A DNA stretch of 64,000 nt from Amyloporia xantha. Taxonomy: Eukaryota; Basidiomycota; Agaricomycetes; Polyporales; Adustoporiaceae. Position numbers and translations under genes: made by a program. The DNA is taken from contig JAYKKR010000007.1 of assembly GCA_036971615.1 (NCBI GenBank), forward strand, positions 868,001 to 932,000. Direction: 5' to 3'. Below the pieces are notes generated by a model, which was not told the DNA's origin, made no database searches, and saw nothing but the letters and a program-made list of their open reading frames with translations. This document shows positions 1 to 12,155 of the stretch, in pieces; positions within the stretch are counted from its first letter, which is position 1; every line of letters starts with the position of its first letter.

Positions 1-320
1 ATAGTGGAAGATGGATGGATGTCGCATTTGTCTGTTCCAGAAAGCGATGCGGGGAGAGTGGCCGCGCTGGATGCTCGAGAAAGAGAAAGGGAAGAGGCGG
101 AGGCTCGGAGCGTCAGTACGATGCGCGATTGGCGCTCGGTGCGTGGGAAACTGATCAGCACGTTCGCGTCGCGTCAAATAATGTGGGATACGACGATGAT
201 ACAGTGCGCGTCGGTGGCGAGGTCGTACAGCGGGACGTTCAACTCTGACAAGGTCTGTGATCGCTGCGAGCATTGATATCAGGATCACCTGCAGCTTCGT
301 CTTCGCTCATCGCCGCCATG
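1..320 (-). other. Possible 5' part of an unidentified minus-strand gene leaving the window
   Basis: Read on the minus strand, an ATG at about 318 opens a short frame beginning MAAMSEDEAAG, with GT and AG dinucleotides that could define small introns. Further left the frame is rich in serine and arginine. No family is recognised, the candidate first intron (about 34 nt) is shorter than is usual for fungi, and the start is unproven. The plus-strand frame at 4-276 looks no better. The divergent layout with the gene starting at 902 would suit a shared promoter region. This is a weak call made only so the stretch is not left blank. Confidence 0.2.
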
Positions 321-789
321 TAGCCTAAACGCGGAGCTGGGCTGCCGGGAGGCTGGAGCGGAAGCAAACGCTATCGCAGCGGTTATCGTTCGGACGTACG
401 CCGTAATTCATTTAGGTGTAGGCGTGGTCCGATAGGTTGTCTGAAGGGGGACGTTGCAGCGTCTGGCTGTGATTGGATGTTCGGTCGCGCCTTCCCAGCG
501 GCAGGAGAAATGGGCGGCTTCTGCTGCATCCTACGGAAGAACTGCCTGGTGTTCTAGCAGTACGAGAGGGACTGGGAGGAGCAGACGGGGCAAGCTGACG
601 GAAGACAATAGGCCCAGGGCAGAGTGACAGCGAGTGGGGCACGAGCCTGGCTGTCAGACGCAGGAGGTCTTCCCTGCGAGAAGGCCGGGTAGCGTCACAT
701 CTTCCCTGTCAATGCCAGACCAGCTCGTCACGCGTCCCAAATTGACTGATCTTCCCCGGCGGATTATCCTCCCAACTGGCCCCTTCATT

Positions 790-901
790 TACCACTTATC
801 CTCGCCTTCCTGTGAATTTCGCCTCCCTGCATGCCGCCCTCTCTTCCACTCCCACCTCCATCCCTCTACCCTAGTCCCGCTCCCCTCCTTCCTCCGACAC
901 C
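790..901 (+). promoter_or_regulatory. Pyrimidine-rich leader before the RGS gene
   Basis: The 110 bases before the chosen ATG are almost entirely C and T on the plus strand. CT-rich blocks ahead of the start codon are a known feature of filamentous-fungal promoters and 5' leaders. The tract runs into the context CACCATGG, a near-ideal Kozak start. No TATA box was seen close by. The stretch 321-789 holds no gene that I can support. Confidence 0.4.
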
Positions 902-3758
902 ATGGTCGCCGTCCCCCACCCATATCCCCGCCCCGTCCTCGTCTCCTCCCCTCTCGCACCCGGCGTCCCCCACCCACACTCGCCCCCCGTCCAGTCCCAG
1001 CCGAAGACCGTAGCCCTCGAGTGCAGGCGTCTCCTCTCCCTACCCGCAAGTCCTTCTCCTCTACGCTCCTTCCCCTGCTGACCTCCACCCAGTATCGCCT
1101 CGTCCACCCGCCCCCCGCCCGCGGTCTCGTCACCTCCTGGGGCGTCGTCCCCAAGTTCGAGGTCAGCCTCGATGACATTCTCGACCGCAAGCACCTCCCC
1201 CCGCTCGGCCTCAAGGATTTCGAGGAGTGGCTCCTCTTCGTAGAGCAGGCCGCTGAGAACCTGTACGTCCCCTCTCCCCGCCCTCTCACCCGCCCGCTAC
1301 GAACACGTGCACACGCGCACCCACAGGTACTTCATCCTCTGGCTGCGCGACTACACCCAGCGCTACACAGACTGGGTCCGCTCCACCAAGCTCACCCGCA
1401 CCGCGTCGTACGGCACCGGCGCGCGCCGCGAGTACCGCACCCCGTCCGTGCTGCCGCCCGCGAGCCCGGAGCTCTCGTACTCGTACACCCAGGCGAAGCG
1501 CACGTTCCTGACGCCCAACGGCGCGTACGAGCTCGACGTGCCCAGCGACGTCCTCGCGCCGTTCCACATCCCGCCCGCGGCGAAGAGCGTGAGCAGCCTC
1601 GCGCAGGGCGAGGGCGTCAGCGCGCAGACGCAGACCGCGTGGAGCGAGACGACGTGTGGGTATGGCTATGGCCTGGGCAGCTTTGACCGCGGTGCGTCGT
1701 GTGTCTGGAGTGTGCCGTTCGTTTTGTCTCAGATGGGTTGTAGATATGGTCAATGCGCCGCTGCCGCCGGATCCCGCTGTGTTTGGGGAGCTTGCGTACT
1801 TGGTGCGTGAGATGCTGCAGGAAAGTCTCGACCGCTTCGTCCTCGCGACGTACAACAACGTCGGCACGCCTCGCGCTCTCTGTGGTAGTGCTGGTGGCAT
1901 CGTGATCGGCTTGGCCGGAAGGTAAGCGTGCATGCATTGCCGTTCCTGCGTGTAGGCGCGTGCTGATGCATTGCCGTGCGTTACGCAGCGCACCGCTCAT
2001 CGTGAACTTTGCTGTCGGCGGGTCGCGCTGGTGGCGTCTCACTGCGATCCCAGGGATGTGGCTCGGGCTCACGATCTTCATCTCTGCAATGTACGGGGTG
2101 CGTGATGTGCATCTTGATCGTACTCCCGCGTCGATGCTAACCCTAACGCCAATCATTCATCCCGCCCTTCGCCGTTTCATTCCCCTTATGCCCGGATTTA
2201 GGTATGCATGATGATATACGTCTTTGGCGACCTGCGCCAGCTACGCTCCTTTGAACTTGTTCGTCCTCCCATCTCCGCGCCGCAGCTTCACCCCTCACCC
2301 AGCGCGTCTGCTGCGTCGCTCTTCTACCCACGGATCGCACCTGCCACACCATTGCGTGCGCCGAGTCTCCCCCAGCTCAACTTCAACCCGTTCCGACGGG
2401 CGCAGCGCCGGCCCATACCCGAAATCAGCCCGCCGATGGCGCTCGCGCGGCCGTCCTCCGTCGCGTTCTTGCGGATGGCGGCGGGTGCGCCGACAGATAC
2501 GTATGTCGATGTGAGCATGCACGAGAAGGCGGGGCCGCCCAAGCTGACCATCGTTACGCCGCCACCGGTCGGCTCGCGCTGGTCGGAGGATAGCGCGGTC
2601 CGGGTGCCGCAGCGCGCCGTCACGCGTGCGTCGCGCAGGGCAGGCGGGGCGGAGCGGGCCGTGTCGCGTATGTCGTCGCTCGCGTCGATCTCGAGCGCAG
2701 AGTACACGGACGACGGGGACGGCGAAGGGTGTGCACACGATAGCGGGTACGAAGACGACGATGACGAAGCAGAGGCGGGCTCGGCGTGTGGGCACGCGCC
2801 GCGGATCGAGATCTCGGACGCGTTCTACGACGAGCATCCTTCGCCGGAGGGGCCTGCGACGGCGTCTGGCACGGGCACCGGCGTGCCGCTCTGGCCGGAC
2901 TATGTAGGGAGCGAGGAGGAGGAGATGACGGCGACGGCGGCATTCATCCACCCGTTCTCGTACGCCGACGCGGTGCGCGAGAAGGAGGGGCTCGGCAGCT
3001 TGGCGAGCGCGGAGGGCGTGGCGGGGGACCTGGAGGCGCAGAATGGGAGGGGCATCGCGGCGCGCCAGCCGGTAGACCCGTTCGACTTTGACGCGCTGCC
3101 GCCGAGGAGGCCGCGCTTCGCGAAACGCGGCGTGGGCGTGCAGGGCAAGGAGGAGCAGCGCGGGAGCAAGGGAGGCGTGGGCGCGTTGGCGCGGACGGAA
3201 CCGTTCAGCCCGAGGGCGGCGCTCAAGTGGTACCAGAGCAAGTGCAGCCCCGAGAACGTCGTGCGCGTGCACCTGGGGAAGGAGAAGGAACGGGAACGGG
3301 AGAAGGGCGGGTGGGGCTTTGGCTGGGGCGTCGCGAGCGGTGCAAGTCCGCTGGCGCCTTCGCCGACGGTGACGCTTGCGGGTTCGCCCACGACGACGAT
3401 GTCGACGGCGACGACTGCTGCGTTCATGTTCCCGGCATCGCCTACGAGCACCCTTGGGCCGGCGAACGTCGCGACGGTGCTGGGGGCGGGGAAGCACGAG
3501 CACGAGCACGAGGCGCCGCTTGGGGAGAAGGAGGAAATGGTGCGCAACTTGAAGGAGAGAACGCCCAAGATGTCGTGGCGAGATCGGTTCCGGAGTGTGC
3601 AGGCGGTGCCTGCGTTCGCGGTGCCGCTGACCCCGGTGCTGAACCCGGTCGTGACGCGCGCGCAGTGGGAGATCGTGGTGCGGAGTGCGATGATCGCGAT
3701 CGTGGTGTGTGTGGTCGTCGTGGGCGGGCTGACGGGAGCGCCGGTGCCTCATCGGTGA
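902..3758 (+). CDS. RGS-domain membrane protein, Rax1-like architecture
   Basis: Predicted exons 902-1009, 1093-1262, 1327-1691, 1744-1921, 1989-2097 and 2202-3758 join without a frame break into about 828 aa. The start is chosen for its CACCATGG context; the first intron (donor GTAGCC) is the least certain. Residues about 37-240 form an RGS-like domain: a conserved entry (PKFEVSLDDILDRKHLPPLG), the block FEEWLLFVEQ, and a C-terminal half around ESLDRFVLATYNN. One hydrophobic membrane segment follows (IPGMWLGLTIFISAMYG), then about 400 residues of disordered Ser/Pro/Gly/Glu-rich sequence, and a last membrane segment near the C-terminus (SAMIAIVVCVVVVGG). In yeast, Rax1 with this general layout marks bud sites; RGS domains generally speed GTP hydrolysis on G-alpha proteins. 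The layout is seen; the role here is inferred. Very GC-rich codons. Confidence 0.85.
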
Positions 3759-3802
3759 GATGAAAGTGCTGGGTCGCTGGCTCGCAGGCGTTGTTTGGTC
3801 TT

Positions 3803-3843
3803 GCGTCGGTGCGTCGGTGCGTCGGTGCGTCGGTGCGTCGGTG
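3803..3843. repeat. Five-copy 8-bp tandem repeat (GCGTCGGT)
   Basis: The unit GCGTCGGT is repeated five times just downstream of the RGS gene stop codon, probably in its 3' UTR. It is a small, apparently perfect microsatellite. Confidence 0.85.
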
Positions 3844-5100
3844 AGCTGCCGGATAAAATCGGCGGTTTGTTGTCGGCCTCACGCTCACGCTCACGGTGGT
3901 GCGGTTGTACGTTTCTTGTCACTCGTTGCGTTTTGCGTAGACTCTGGCTGTCCGTCCTTAGCCTATTTGTTCTGCCCTTTTGTTGCTGTTGTACTCTGTC
4001 AATTCCTTAGGTCGCTATAATCGCTGTGTATGCTCTCCCTTACTGCGCCATTCCTCTTGCCCCCTTGCCTTCCTCACCATCCATTTCCCCCTCCCCCTTC
4101 TCCTTCTCGTCCACCCGGTGCATGCCGCCCCCGCGTGCCCGCAGACTGTCTCACTTGTAGCTTGTACGCATAATTCTTACCCTTCATCCTGCATTTCACT
4201 CATCCTTGGTCCTGCCACTGATCTGCAGCTGTTTTACTACCACCAGTGTATTTTTTGCGCTTCTACGCTGTCGATGTCGCAAGCATTTATATGTTCATTA
4301 CTGACGTTTCCCGACGATGTTGTAGTAGATCTACCAAGCTTACCCCTTCAATGATCATTATACATGAGGCCCATGCCAGGTAGTACTTGCGCTGCAGGTG
4401 TAGCCCCTTACCTTTGAGACAAAACCCTCCTCCACTTTGTGGGAGTCAGGGATCATTTATACTTCATGACCAGGTTATACATGGATGTGGCAATTCAAAT
4501 TATATACCTATATATGCATGGTGTCCCCAAAGCAAAATACCCCCAGATGTCACAAAAAACCCTGCTGACTCAAGTGAAATATTGTCACCTTCCAGCCTCT
4601 ATATCCATTTGAACCACTTATACCATCTGAACATTCTACAAGACATATCTGTCTTGGATCAGGACCAGTTATTTTAGGAAAGTTTATTTATTTTTACATA
4701 GTCATTCTTTCATGCATCATGTTTTATTCTTTTCTTTCTTGTCTTGTTGTGGCCTATCTTACCAAAAAAGAAAAGCAAGATACATCCAGCATTATCAATT
4801 GCCTTACTTTCTATAAGACACCAAGGCCATATAAGGAGAGAAAGGTATTAACAAACAAAGTAACTCAAAGCTGGATTTTGCTGATGAACCCACTACTATA
4901 GGATTCAATAAGTATGGTCAACAAGTCTAGTAGAGCTGAATTTGAGTTGCTAGTAAGATTCATTGTATGAAGTATTGAACCTTTGCATCCACTTCTAAGC
5001 TTCTGCTTTGCCCCTCAAGTTGTATCTATTAAATCTGGATAACCCTAGGATTCAAAATTATTGTTCTGCTGAAACCATAAGCCCTTCAGATTCATTGTAC
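3844..5100. other. No gene seen; GC-rich to AT-rich transition
   Basis: This stretch holds only short, unconvincing frames. Composition changes from GC-rich and CT-rich (up to about 4150) to AT-rich (from about 4350), marking where ordinary host sequence gives way to the transposon-rich interval. I could not find a terminal repeat or TSD that fixes the boundary. Confidence 0.6.
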
Positions 5101-6233
5101 ATTTCTATCCTTGAAAGTGAAAGTCTTCACATTAAACCTCAGGTATAGACAGATCCATGATACGAGGTCGCTTCCTCTGAGAAGATGGCAAGGTCTTTTG
5201 GGAGGCTTGTGAGTGGCTGTGTGCTTCATGAGCCCTCTTTGTCCCTGATGATCCACCTGCCTGCAATGGTCCTTCCCCACCAGAGCCTTGCACAGCAGCT
5301 TTAGCTTCCACTCTAGCTTTTGCCTCCTTCATGCTCCCTTGTGCAATCTGCCTCTCCTGCTTCAAGAAGCGTTGAATGTCAGCCTCATCAGGTATATCCT
5401 GCATCATGTAAAAAACACATCAGCAGTGATAAAGACTGAGGATAGATAGCACTGTCACACTCACTGATGGATATTTTATAAAACCAGAATATTTCATATC
5501 TGGTAGAATAAGTGACTTGGGATCGTACTTCTTCAACTCTTCATCACAATCAAAGACTTCTGTCCAATCTTCATTCAAAAGATGGTTGTGATTGTTCTTG
5601 ACAACACAGGTGATGGCCTTGCATTAGACATGGGTTTTTAGAGGCATGCAAATGTATAATTCCCCAACATGGCACTCACTTTATGCAACTGATGCAAGCT
5701 AAATGCAATCAATGGATCCATTGGACGTGTCTTTGCCTTATTAGTAGCATTCTCCTTTGTCAATGTACGCGCAAATGGCAGGTTTGCAATAGCTAGCAAG
5801 TGTCTTGCTGCTTGTGTCATTGTGTGATCCACTTCATCTTGCAGTGATGCTGACATTATAGCCTGCTTGCCCATGGCCACTTTCCCTTGCATGACCTCTG
5901 CAGTAAAGGGAGAATCCTGGGATGTTAGATCACAACAATCCCACCATGAAAACTCAGCACCAGCAGCTGTGTCCATGGCCTGAGACATGATCTGAAAGAT
6001 CTTGTCACGCATGGTAATGACAGAGGATGGAGTTGAATTGAACATCAGCTCATGGAAGTTGCTGATCTCCAGTGCAGACACAACCGTGATTGATACAATG
6101 TCCTGTTTGAAGTTCTTGAGACACAAGTGTGCCCTCTTGAATGTTTTCGGATCAATGGTCAGCTCACCTCTCCAATGCAGTCCACAGTGAACCACATTGC
6201 TTGCCAACCAAAGACATCACTGACCACAGTATG

Positions 6234-6802
6234 TGTCGCGACTTAGAGTCAAGCGACAGGGGAAGAACAAACCTAAACGGCCGAGGGCGTTCGACTAGGT
6301 CTTATCGAAGCGATGACGAGCTATGCTCAAGTCTAAGGCTAGGGACAAGATAAATAAACGTAAGTAAAGGTAAGTAGGTACAGGCAAGCTTGGCTTACCT
6401 AGGGACAAGAGGTCGAAACTGAAGTCCCCAGGCAGAGGCGTACTACTTATATACTACAAGAGTTCAGGGCAGGCTATCTACATGGTCCGTGCGCAGGTGG
6501 TCTGTGCGCAGCCTGAGTAAGCAGGCTCTGAGTCATAAGTGATGTCGTGAGCGGAGCCCGACGGGGCCCGAGGTCGGCCGGCATCGTGCTTAAGTAAACG
6601 TCCGTAAAGGGAAGGCGGGACGGAGTCCGTGGGAAGGGAACATGTGACCTGTAATGGTCGACGCGTCTAAGTCCATGAACAGGGAGCTTGCTGTGTGTAC
6701 AGTAGAATGGCCGTTTCGAATAAGAGGGAAAATAACGATGAGTAAGAGGAGAAAATCGTCCGTATATAGAAAGGAAGAAACGCTCGATGTCAACTCGTGA
6801 CA
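6234..6802 (-). repeat. 3' LTR of the Ty3 element (left copy)
   Basis: 569 bp, starting TGTCGCGACTTAG and ending TCGTGACA on the plus strand. It is identical to the right copy except for one missing G near 6732. On the minus strand it begins TGTCACGAG and ends CGCGACA, the usual TG...CA boundaries. Confidence 0.96.
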
Positions 6803-6813
6803 GTACCCCCCTC

Positions 6814-9800
6814 CTAACGCCGCATGACCTCATGCGCGCATCCTTTCCCCAACTCCCAACCAGAACGGCAACGTGCTTCGGTCATTGCTTCAGGAAGTGG
6901 ACGAAACTGCAAGCCAGCAAAGATAGCGGCATTGAGTCGACGAGGCGCACTAGGGTGTCTACGATGGAAGATCTCGATGAGTTCCTTTGCGTTTGCTACG
7001 TTACGCGCTGGTTCCCAAGACGTATGGGACTCATCGTATCCTTTCCATTTGACAAGGTACTGAAGCTGGCGGCGGAATATACGTGAATCCTTGATTCGCT
7101 CAACTTCGTACTCGTCTTCGCCTTCGACCTCAATAGGTGGCGGTTCATCTGGTTCTCGACCCGGGATTTCGCTACGCGCATGCTTGCTGAGCAAGGAGAC
7201 GTGGAAGACCGGATGAACTGGCACCGACTTGGGCAACTTCAGTTCATAGTCTAAATCACCGATCTTCCGTGTGACCGGAAAGGGACCCAGGCGTTTGGGA
7301 CTTAGCTTCTTGCTCGGCTGTTTCAGCTTCAGATTACGAGCATCCAGCCACACCTTGTCACCAGGTTCGAACACCGGTGCCTCCTGCACATGCCTATCGT
7401 AGTACGTTTTCATACGCTCAGCAGACAGCTCCAGCGCAGCGCGTGTGTCGTCCCGTACTTCCTGCAACAACTTCAACCTATCTTCCGCAGCGGGCATCTT
7501 CGACATGGGGTTCAAGCGGATTTGGAGATCGGGGTTATACGCCTGGTTCAAGAAGAAAGGGGAATAACCAGTTGCAGAGTGCACTCGGTTGTTCAGTGCA
7601 AACTCAGCAAAAGGTAACTGCTTCGCCCAATCATCCTGTCAATGGCTGACGTAAGCCCTAAGATACTGCTCGATCTCCTGATTCCACCGCTCGGTCTGCC
7701 CGTCTGTCTGAGGGTGAAAGGCAGTCGACATGGCTGGTTCGATATTCATCCCTTTGTAGATCGCATGCAGATACTTTGACGCGAATTGGGGACCTCGGTC
7801 CGATATGACCTTGGCCGGGGCCCCATGATGTGAAAAGACATCGCGTATATAAAGTTCCGCAGCACCCTCAGCAGTCAGAGTCTCATGACATGCTGAGAAG
7901 TGCACCATTTTGGTGAAGCGATCTGCAGTGACCAGGATTGAATCGAACCCATCGGACTTGGGGAGACCCACAATCATATCGGTGGTAATAACCTGCCAAG
8001 GGCGCTCCGGAATCTCGTTCGGTTTGAGCGGCCCTTGTGGTTTAGCGGGGAATGTCTTGGTACGGTTGCACGTGTCGCAGGTGCTTACGTACTCGTTGAC
8101 AAATTTGGACATTCCCGGCCACCAATAGTTTCGCGATACTAACTCGAGGGTTTTGGCTCGCCCGGGGTGACCGGCTGCAGGTGCGTCGTGGTGGATTTTG
8201 ACAATATCCCGCCGCAGCTCTGTGTTCTTTGGGACGTAAACGCACCCTCGAAACAGCAGAAGCCCTTGCTCGGCATTCCACTCGGTGAAGTCACGTTGTA
8301 GCCGGGGCGGGCCTAGATTCTGAATCTTTTCCAGGGCGTCCGCCACCTCCCGGTCCTTGTCCGAACATTCTCGAATACGCTTTAGCAGCGATCGATCTGC
8401 CACAACTGCTGCATGCCCACGCTGCGTGGAGGAAATGCGGAACTGTTCCGGTTTCAGGACAATCTGATCCACGTTGTCATCGTCATCTCCAACCTGTAGG
8501 TCTGGGCGACGAGACAAGGCGTCAGCCTTTCCATTTGACTTGCCCGACTTGTGAGTGATAGTGAAATCGAAGCGGGACAGATATAGAGCCCATCTCGCTT
8601 GCCGTCGCGTGAGATGCTGAGCTGTGCGCCAATACTCGAGGTTCTTATGATCCGAAAGGATCTCGAACGTGTTAGGACAACCCTCAAGGTAGTGACGCCA
8701 GTCCTCCAACGCTTCGATTATCGCTAACATCTCCTTGTCGTAGATCTCGTAATTACGTTGGGCCGAATCCATACCCCGAGATCGGTAAGCCACCGGATGC
8801 CACTTGCCATCTTCCTGCTTTTGCGAAAGTACGCCACCGGTTGCGTACCCAGAGGCGTCCACCTCTAGCCGCGTTTCCCGGTTTTGGTCATACAGTGCTA
8901 AGACAGGCGTGGTGCTAAAGCAGCGTTTCAGCTCCTCGAATGCAGACTGCTCTTCCTCACCCCACTGCCAGGGTACGTTCCCAGTTAGACGATCAAGGGG
9001 TTGCGTGATTTTTGCAAAATCCTTGATGAAGCGACGATAGAAGTTGGCAAACCCTCGGAACTTTTGAATGTCTTTAACATTCCGAGGGGTAGGCCACTCC
9101 ATGATTCCGCGGATCTTGGCAGGATCCATCGCCACTTCACCATTCCCTACGATCATGCCTAAATAGTCTGTTTTAGGAACATCCCACTCGCACTTCTCCG
9201 GTTTCAGGAAGAGATCGTTTTCCTGAAGGCGACGTAATACCTCACGGGTAACTTTCTCATGCTCCAGCTTGTCTGTAGAAAAGATGAGAATGTCATCGAG
9301 ATATACCGTGAGTTTTCCTTCTGCAATGAGATCTCCGAAGATGTCATTCATCATTGCTTGGAAGGTCGCCGGAGAATTGGTGAGACCGAAGAACATAACC
9401 GATGGTTCATACAACCCTCGATTAGTTACAAACGCAGCCTTCCATTCGTCCCCGAGTTTGATCCGTACGTTATTATACCCCCATCGGATGTCGAACTTTG
9501 TAAAGATCGAGGCGCCTTTGAGTTTGTCGACAAGTTCGGAGATCAATGGGAGCGGGTAGCGATTTTTGATCGTGATCTTGTTAAGCCGTCGGTAGTCCTG
9601 TACGGGTCGAAGCGATCCATCCTTCTTTTTGATGAAGAAGAAGGGAGAGGATATAGGCGACTTCGATTCCCGTATATAACCTTTGGCTAACTGCTCCTTG
9701 AGGAACTTGTCTAACTCGTCTTGTTCGTTGTGCGACAGAGGGTATACCCTCGAATGGAACGTTTTGCGTCAGGAATCAGCTCTATAGCATGATCATAAGG

Positions 9801-10620
9801 TTTATGTTCCGGAAGCCGTTCCGAGGCTTCTTTGGAGAAGACCTTCAAGAACTCGTGAAACTTTTCCGGCACCATTTCCTCGACGCTTTTGACTTCTCGC
9901 TTCTTGTACTCCTCTTCAGCAAGGACTTGTGAGTAGGTATGTCCTGCTGCAACATACAGTTGTGGAGCACCAGGGAGGTTGACACCACGCTCCCAGGCTT
10001 CAAGAAGGTCGTCTTCGTCCCATTCGACCGTTGGATCCAACTCTGGTTCCTCCTCAGGTGATACCTTACTACGTATCTTGCCCTTGGTTGACCATTTGGC
10101 TTTCCGCAAACGTTTCTGCGCCGTGGGCCTGTCCCCCGTATCACGCGTAGACGCTGCTTGTTCCGTCTGGCCAACCTTTCGGGCTTGACACGCCTCAGGG
10201 CACCTATCTAGTTTGAACGAGCCACTTTCCCAATCAATATCAGGGTTATGCTCGCGAAGCCAATCGAGCCCGATTATAACGTCTTCAGGCCCGATGTCTG
10301 TTACCGTAAATACCATCTTCTCAATATGGTCTCCTATCTGCATCTGTAGCACGGCTACGTCCGTGATGCTTCCGTTCTTGTTGAGCGATCCATCGATGTT
10401 ATACAGCGGAATGGGGCGCCCCAACTTCCGTGTTCGTACGTTGTTCTCTTGGATAGAATCGCTTATGGATAAACTTCGTGGTGGCACCGCTGTCCACCAT
10501 GGCTACTACTTCTTTCTGCCGTCTTTCGCCAATTAACTGTATCGGAATGTGGAAATGTTGAGAACCGTGATCTATTTCGTAAACATTTGCAGCTTGTAGT
10601 ACAGAAAATCGATTCGTAAC
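6814..10620 (-). pseudogene. pol: Ty3 pol: protease-RT-RNase H-integrase-chromodomain, with three lesions
   Basis: The frame opens at or just before the gag stop in the -1 frame. The protease active site Asp-Ser-Gly is at 10486-10494. An extra base near 10455 and a missing base near 9761 shift the frame, and a TGA at 7639-7641 replaces a codon in the integrase. The remaining sequence is excellent: RT catalytic motif YLDD at 9292-9303; RNase H; integrase zinc region (H...H...CDTC) and DDE catalytic core (TDMIVG, ISDRGPQF, TERW); then the GPY/F-type region and a chromodomain (YLVKWKGYDESHTSWEP) at about 6960-7110. Chromodomains steer integration to methylated histone in heterochromatin. The three breaks lie in an element only one LTR change old, so they are either very recent mutations or assembly errors. 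Confidence 0.9.
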
Positions 10621-10655
10621 GGGTCCAGCGCGCGCGGCAGCAAGCGTGGACCGTA

Positions 10656-12155
10656 TTAAAAACGCTCCTCTTTCATAGCGCGATACTGCCCCAGTTCCTC
10701 CCGCATGGACTTCACCTCATTGGCCAACGCAGACACAGACGCTAACATAGCCGAGAGATCTCCCGGTGTCTGCTGCACAACTTGTGCCTGTTCGGGCTGA
10801 GCGCTTGGCGTTGCTGCGCTTGCAGCAACCGTAGCTCGCACACCCTGGCGCGGAGTGTAAGGTTTGTCCTTGCAGGTAGGACAGTCCTTCCGACGATACC
10901 CCGGTTTCCCGCATCCGTAGCAGGAGCCGTTAAATTTTCCATCACCAGCAGCCGCGATAGTAGAAGAAGAAGCGGCGGTCTGCTGGCGACCTTGCGACGT
11001 ACGAGCCCCACCACGAGCAAACATATTGAGATCCGGACGGCGCGCGCGGCTTATGTCGAGGATCTGTTCTACTGCGAGGACTCGTTTTTCGGCGCTAATC
11101 CAGTCGTCGAAGGATTCGAGCTCGATTTTGCGGTAGATGCGCGAGGGGATGCCGCTAAGGTACTTGTCACGGAGTTCTAGCTTTCCGTAGCCAGAACGAT
11201 CCGCCGGACCCTTGAATTGAGCGGAGAACTGTGCGGCAGTCCTCGAGTCTCGCAAATTTCGAGCGCAGACTTTGGTTAGCTCGACTTGTGCAGCGGCTGC
11301 ATCATCGAGATGTCCGAAACGAGCGGTGAAGGCGTCGGTGAAGGCCTTACGTGTGGCGAAAGGGGTTCGGCCAGCTACGTAGTCCGCCAGAAAAGGAGTG
11401 CCCCACTCGCGGGCTTTTCCGTCGAGAAGACTGATCGCGACCTGGACCTGTAGCTTGACGGAAGCTAGATCCGTATTGTAGTCGAGATACTCCGAGAGTT
11501 GGGCGAGGTACCGTTTACATTCTACAACGCTCTCGCCATCGTAGCGTTGGGGAAGGAGAAGTTTCGCAATGCCTTTATCTACAGCCATTACCGTCGCGGG
11601 GGAGGTCGTAGTTTGCTGCGAGGGCGGAGGCGGTGGTTGTTGCTGCGAAGCGGTCGTGTGACGCGGGGTAGGACGGGTGGTTTGACGGCCGCGCGGCGCC
11701 GACGACGGGGCGGAGGTGACGGGCTGAGATACGACAGGGACTGTCGGCTGCGTAGACTCGGGCTGCGCGACTCCTCTTTGGGTTCCCTCAGGTGGATTCG
11801 CTCGCGAGACAGGGGGAGTAGGGAGATGGGAGACTCCTCCTTCTTGACTTTGGCTGCGGCTAACGCTGCCGCCAGGTCGAGGAATAGACGAGCCAGGGGT
11901 GGCAGGTCGAGAGGGAGCGGGGGTGGTGTGACGTGAGAGTGAAGCGTGCTCGCTCCTGGGTCCTGCGGGGTGTTGGACACGCCGGATAGGAACAAATCGA
12001 TTATTCGGGGAGGGCTCAGTGATAGAGCGCGGGGTTCGATTTGGACACGGTTGTCGGGGGCAGTCGAACCAGTTGTTTTCCTCGAAGTAACAATCGGTTT
12101 GGTCCTGGGTGTCGAAGGCGTGAACGAGTCCGTGACAGTGGAGTTCTTCTGCCAC
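10656..12155 (-). CDS. gag: Ty3 gag polyprotein (capsid and nucleocapsid)
   Basis: 499 aa, intact. Residues 1-170 are Pro/Ser/Thr/Gln-rich and disordered. Residues about 185-370 match the retrotransposon gag capsid fold (KLLLPQRYDG, then W/F-rich helices typical of Ty3 gag). The nucleocapsid has one zinc knuckle, C-Y-G-C-G-K-P-G-Y-R-R-K-D-C, encoded at about 10880-10921. The usual histidine third ligand is a tyrosine here. The stop codon is reached through a run of five T; pol is open one frame back across it, so pol may be made by -1 frameshifting. Confidence 0.9.
   Translation of the reverse strand: MAEELHCHGLVHAFDTQDQTDCYFEENNWFDCPRQPCPNRTPRSITEPSPNNRFVPIRRVQHPAGPRSEHASLSRHTTPAPSRPATPGSSIPRPGGSVSRSQSQEGGVSHLPTPPVSRANPPEGTQRGVAQPESTQPTVPVVSQPVTSAPSSAPRGRQTTRPTPRHTTASQQQPPPPPSQQTTTSPATVMAVDKGIAKLLLPQRYDGESVVECKRYLAQLSEYLDYNTDLASVKLQVQVAISLLDGKAREWGTPFLADYVAGRTPFATRKAFTDAFTARFGHLDDAAAAQVELTKVCARNLRDSRTAAQFSAQFKGPADRSGYGKLELRDKYLSGIPSRIYRKIELESFDDWISAEKRVLAVEQILDISRARRPDLNMFARGGARTSQGRQQTAASSSTIAAAGDGKFNGSCYGCGKPGYRRKDCPTCKDKPYTPRQGVRATVAASAATPSAQPEQAQVVQQTPGDLSAMLASVSALANEVKSMREELGQYRAMKEERF

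Noticed and set aside
634..1686. 350-codon plus-strand frame covering the start of the RGS gene
   Set aside because: It reads through a real intron (1263-1326) into Arg/His-rich nonsense; only the part 1093-1262 belongs to the gene.
2295..3752. Long minus-strand frame opposite the RGS gene last exon
   Set aside because: Arg/His-rich translation typical of an antisense shadow of GC-rich coding DNA; the plus strand has a coherent spliced protein.
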